Assembly: GCA_946479535.1 (NCBI GenBank) | Contig: CAMLGP010000174.1 | Span: forward strand, 1 to 6,424 | Direction: 5' to 3' | DNA length: 6,424 nucleotides | Source: an uncultured Bacteroidota bacterium | GTDB lineage: Bacteria; Bacteroidota; Bacteroidia; Chitinophagales; Chitinophagaceae | In this document: positions 4,006 to 6,424 of the stretch, piece by piece | Layout of the letters: every line of letters begins with the position of its first letter | How positions within the stretch are numbered: position 1 is the first letter of the stretch | Program-made: the position numbers and the translations under genes | The notes under the pieces: generated by a model | Databases searched by the model: none | Told to the model about the DNA's origin: nothing | The model's input: the letters and a program-made list of their open reading frames with translations, nothing else

Positions 4006-6424
4006 TTATTTCAGCGCTGTTAGTGTTACTGGGCCCGACAATCCGGATACCATTGGTTTCCATGCACTGGCGTCAAACAATCCATTCTTCAGGTTTTCTC
4101 TTCTGCGTGCAGGCATGTTAGTATTATAAAAAATCTTCCATGAAATATTTGAGCGGTCCATATAGGCTATCCGGTTTGCCATCAGGTTGGCGACAATGAT
4201 CTCTAATTTATTATTAGTCCGTAATGATGTAGCCGGTATAATCACCTGGAATACGGGTCCGATCAATGTTGCAATCGTTTTTCCATTCAGTATTATTTCT
4301 GCAGTTTCATTTACTTTACCAAGATCAAGCAACCAGGATTTAGCATTACCTGCAGGCTTTGTAAAGCTGGTTGAATATTTGGCTACACCGGAAAAATTAG
4401 TGAAAGCATCATTTCCATTTATGCTGGTCCAGGGCTGCACGTTTAATCCAGTTTGTTTGGGAGGAAGTACCGGACCTCCATTCAGAAATTCGATATCCCA
4501 TTTACCTGCCAGTTCCTGTTTTTGATCAGTGGTCTCTACATAAGGATATAACGCCCCGCTTTTCTTAGTAGAGAAACTTTGAACAATGATAGATTCAGAG
4601 GATTCCAGTTGCAGGTAAACCTCAATAAATCCGCGGGCGCTGGTGCGCCATCTTGCCGTACCGCTTTTGCCCGTCATTGGATTGAAGAGTGCAACTGAAG
4701 CTGCCTTTACTTTTAATTCGATCCAATCATGAATTGGTTTTTCAGTTCTGTTATTGATAAACCAGGTAAATCCATCTGTATTTTTTCTTCTTAGGGATGA
4801 CAATCCGTTTGAAGCGAGGCTCTCAGGGTCAATACCTCCTGCCTCAAGAAGTACTTCCGCATCATCCGCCATCAGAAAAGTTCCTTTACCAAGATGAGCG
4901 ACTTTTATATTCTTCGATTCGCTAAAGGAAAGCTGTTTAACCAATTGCTGAAACAAGGTTCTTCTTTTTTCCAGGTTGCCAAACCCTGGAACATCTTCCG
5001 GAAGATGCTTATCTATCAGAATAACTGCTCCCTGTTTTGCCAGATCGATCAATCTCTGAAAGGATTGCTCTGAGATCAGCTTATTTGCCGGAAGCATGAT
5101 TGCCTTATAACTATTATTACCAGCAACAAGGGTGCGTCCCTGTACTTTTACCTGCTGTAGTTGCCGGTCTGAAATGAAATCAAAACTATATCCTTTTTCC
5201 AACATATATTTTGAAACTTCCTCAAACTCAGTATGTTCAAAATTCCTTTCCATCCCATCAAAATGCTGCAGCAAAGTGCTGCCTGGTTCTGAATACCGAT
5301 CTATAATTGGATAATATAATAATACATCATTAGCAGGTTTACCTCTCTGTAAAAAGGATTGAACGCGTGCCACATACTCGTTCAGCGTATGGAAGTCTTT
5401 CCATTGAGGGTTTGTAGGTTGAAAATGTACGGCAGCGTAAAATAACCAGCCTGGCCAGGGTGCGCTTTCAGGTGAATATTCCGAGCCATGATAGAAAATA
5501 TGATTCACTCCGCCCAGGAAAAACAGATCAACAATTTTCTTTACATCCCCCAATGAAGAAAGGAAATGTTCATTGAGCCAGGTGGCTGATTCCGATGAAA
5601 CGAGTTTCTTTCCTGTTACATTGGCTGCCGAAGTTGCAAATTTAAATCTCAGAATATCTGTTCCTTCTGTTTCAGGTATATCTACCACGCTATACAAATC
5701 CAATGTATTGGCAGGAGAACCATGTGACTGGTTACGAAGCATTTTTCCTCTTTTGCCACCCCATTTTTTCCAGGCAATGGTAAAATGTTCCAGTAATAAT
5801 TCATCAATTACGGAGCGATAATCATAAATAACGCGCTTGACCCTGATAGAGTCACCGGCTCCAAATAACGCTGGTAAATGTTCCCGCAGATCATATCCCT
5901 TTCTTTTTTGAAATTCTGTAAAGAACCCTGGTGTCCAGTTAGCCTGTTCCCTGGCATCATCCACCTCATAAGAATCATTAAAAAATCCACGGAGATTGGA
6001 TAGATCATGACCCTTAAAAGCTTCATCAAATTTCTTAAAATAATTATTAGCTGCCTGAAGGGAGAAATGATCAATTGCATATCCTTCTCCACCAGGTGCA
6101 GCCCGCTCCACCATCTTGCCATGCAATCCTTCAAATACTGCATATAAATTCCATTTACCCTCAGGAGGGGTCCAATTTAATTTTCCACTGGCATCTACTT
6201 TATCTGTGAGGTTGACTACCTTATTCTCCGAATAAGCCATTAATGCCTGCAAAGGAATCTCACCAGGATACTGTATTTGATCCAGCGCTAATGCCTGTAA
6301 GTTAATATTGGCAGTCACCGGGCTTTTTAAAGTGTCAGGAGATACTGTTTTATTGTTCGCGGTTCTCACAAAGCCCGACCGCACATAAATTACAGGTTCT
6401 TTTAATTGTTCGCCACCATTTAAC
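4006..6424 (-). CDS. GH106 alpha-L-rhamnosidase, 5' end outside window
   Basis: The frame is open from the right edge to a TAA at 4006-4008, giving 805 residues. An internal GTG at 6384 is not a believable start because coding sequence (LNGGEQLKEPVIYV) continues upstream. GH106 enzymes invert and release alpha-L-rhamnose from rhamnogalacturonan I or II and are usually 1000-1150 residues, so about 250-300 N-terminal residues, including any signal peptide, are missing. Counting from the edge, recognisable stretches are GYAIDHFS (114-121), GFFNDSYEVDD (146-156), PETEGTD (250-256), SSESATWLNEHF (276-287) and the segment from GGVNHIFYHGSEYSP (304-318). Glu153, Glu253, Glu278 and Glu285 are candidate active-site acids. 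Residues 666-805 form a C-terminal beta-sandwich of the galactose-binding type (FTNFSGVAKYSTSF, SWLLDLGKVNETAEIILNGK). No frameshift is seen. It is convergent with the esterase; its own promoter and operon partners lie to the right, outside the window. Family assignment is strong. Confidence 0.9.
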   Translation of the reverse strand, partial: LNGGEQLKEPVIYVRSGFVRTANNKTVSPDTLKSPVTANINLQALALDQIQYPGEIPLQALMAYSENKVVNLTDKVDASGKLNWTPPEGKWNLYAVFEGLHGKMVERAAPGGEGYAIDHFSLQAANNYFKKFDEAFKGHDLSNLRGFFNDSYEVDDAREQANWTPGFFTEFQKRKGYDLREHLPALFGAGDSIRVKRVIYDYRSVIDELLLEHFTIAWKKWGGKRGKMLRNQSHGSPANTLDLYSVVDIPETEGTDILRFKFATSAANVTGKKLVSSESATWLNEHFLSSLGDVKKIVDLFFLGGVNHIFYHGSEYSPESAPWPGWLFYAAVHFQPTNPQWKDFHTLNEYVARVQSFLQRGKPANDVLLYYPIIDRYSEPGSTLLQHFDGMERNFEHTEFEEVSKYMLEKGYSFDFISDRQLQQVKVQGRTLVAGNNSYKAIMLPANKLISEQSFQRLIDLAKQGAVILIDKHLPEDVPGFGNLEKRRTLFQQLVKQLSFSESKNIKVAHLGKGTFLMADDAEVLLEAGGIDPESLASNGLSSLRRKNTDGFTWFINNRTEKPIHDWIELKVKAASVALFNPMTGKSGTARWRTSARGFIEVYLQLESSESIIVQSFSTKKSGALYPYVETTDQKQELAGKWDIEFLNGGPVLPPKQTGLNVQPWTSINGNDAFTNFSGVAKYSTSFTKPAGNAKSWLLDLGKVNETAEIILNGKTIATLIGPVFQVIIPATSLRTNNKLEIIVANLMANRIAYMDRSNISWKIFYNTNMPARRRENLKNGLFDASAWKPMVSGLSGPVTLTALK

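Noticed and set aside
5808..6143. 111-codon frame on the same strand inside the GH106 gene
   Set aside because: It overlaps recognised GH106 motifs in the true frame and has no recognisable protein features.
6382..6384. GTG as start of the rhamnosidase
   Set aside because: The same frame remains open and protein-like to the window edge, and the enzyme would lack about a quarter of the family length.

Overview
The window looks like part of a pectin-degrading locus, aimed at rhamnogalacturonan, from a Bacteroidota bacterium. A Chitinophagaceae-like origin is my best guess. The reasons are the gene families (RG acetylesterase, GH106 rhamnosidase, GH28 polygalacturonase), N-terminal export signals on every complete 5' end, starts without a Shine-Dalgarno sequence, and moderately AT-rich DNA. 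No SusC/SusD pair, sensor or transposase is visible, so the PUL assignment rests on the enzymes alone.

Layout. A minus-strand cluster occupies the left 2.7 kb. In transcription order it holds a broken GH28 polygalacturonase gene (only the first ~78 codons), an intact SGNH/CE12-type rhamnogalacturonan acetylesterase (2402 to 1635), and, 16 nt further on, an exported six-hairpin glycosidase-like protein (from 1618) that runs off the left edge without its C-terminus. This last gene has no stop codon in the window. A 224-nt non-coding stretch containing degenerate heptamer repeats separates the cluster from a divergent plus-strand alpha/beta-hydrolase esterase (2934-3905). A 100-nt convergent gap with two hairpins follows. 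The rest of the window, 4006 to the right edge, is the C-terminal ~805 residues of a minus-strand GH106 alpha-L-rhamnosidase.

Together the enzymes fit stepwise attack on acetylated rhamnogalacturonan. The two esterases would remove acetyl groups, GH106 would release alpha-L-rhamnose, the GH28 (now lost) would have cut galacturonan linkages, and the six-hairpin protein would act on an unidentified glycoside.

The most interesting spot is around 2441-2479. The GH28 reading frame stops matching its family after a GGGKVS motif. Immediately beyond, in another frame, lies a short FIADLDGDGRAE-stop peptide typical of VCBS/FG-GAP calcium loops, such as those in PL11 rhamnogalacturonan lyases. I read this as a deletion scar that joined the head of a GH28 gene to a piece of a second gene and left the acetylesterase directly downstream. 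An assembly chimera is the main alternative. I found no RNA gene, CRISPR array or insertion sequence.
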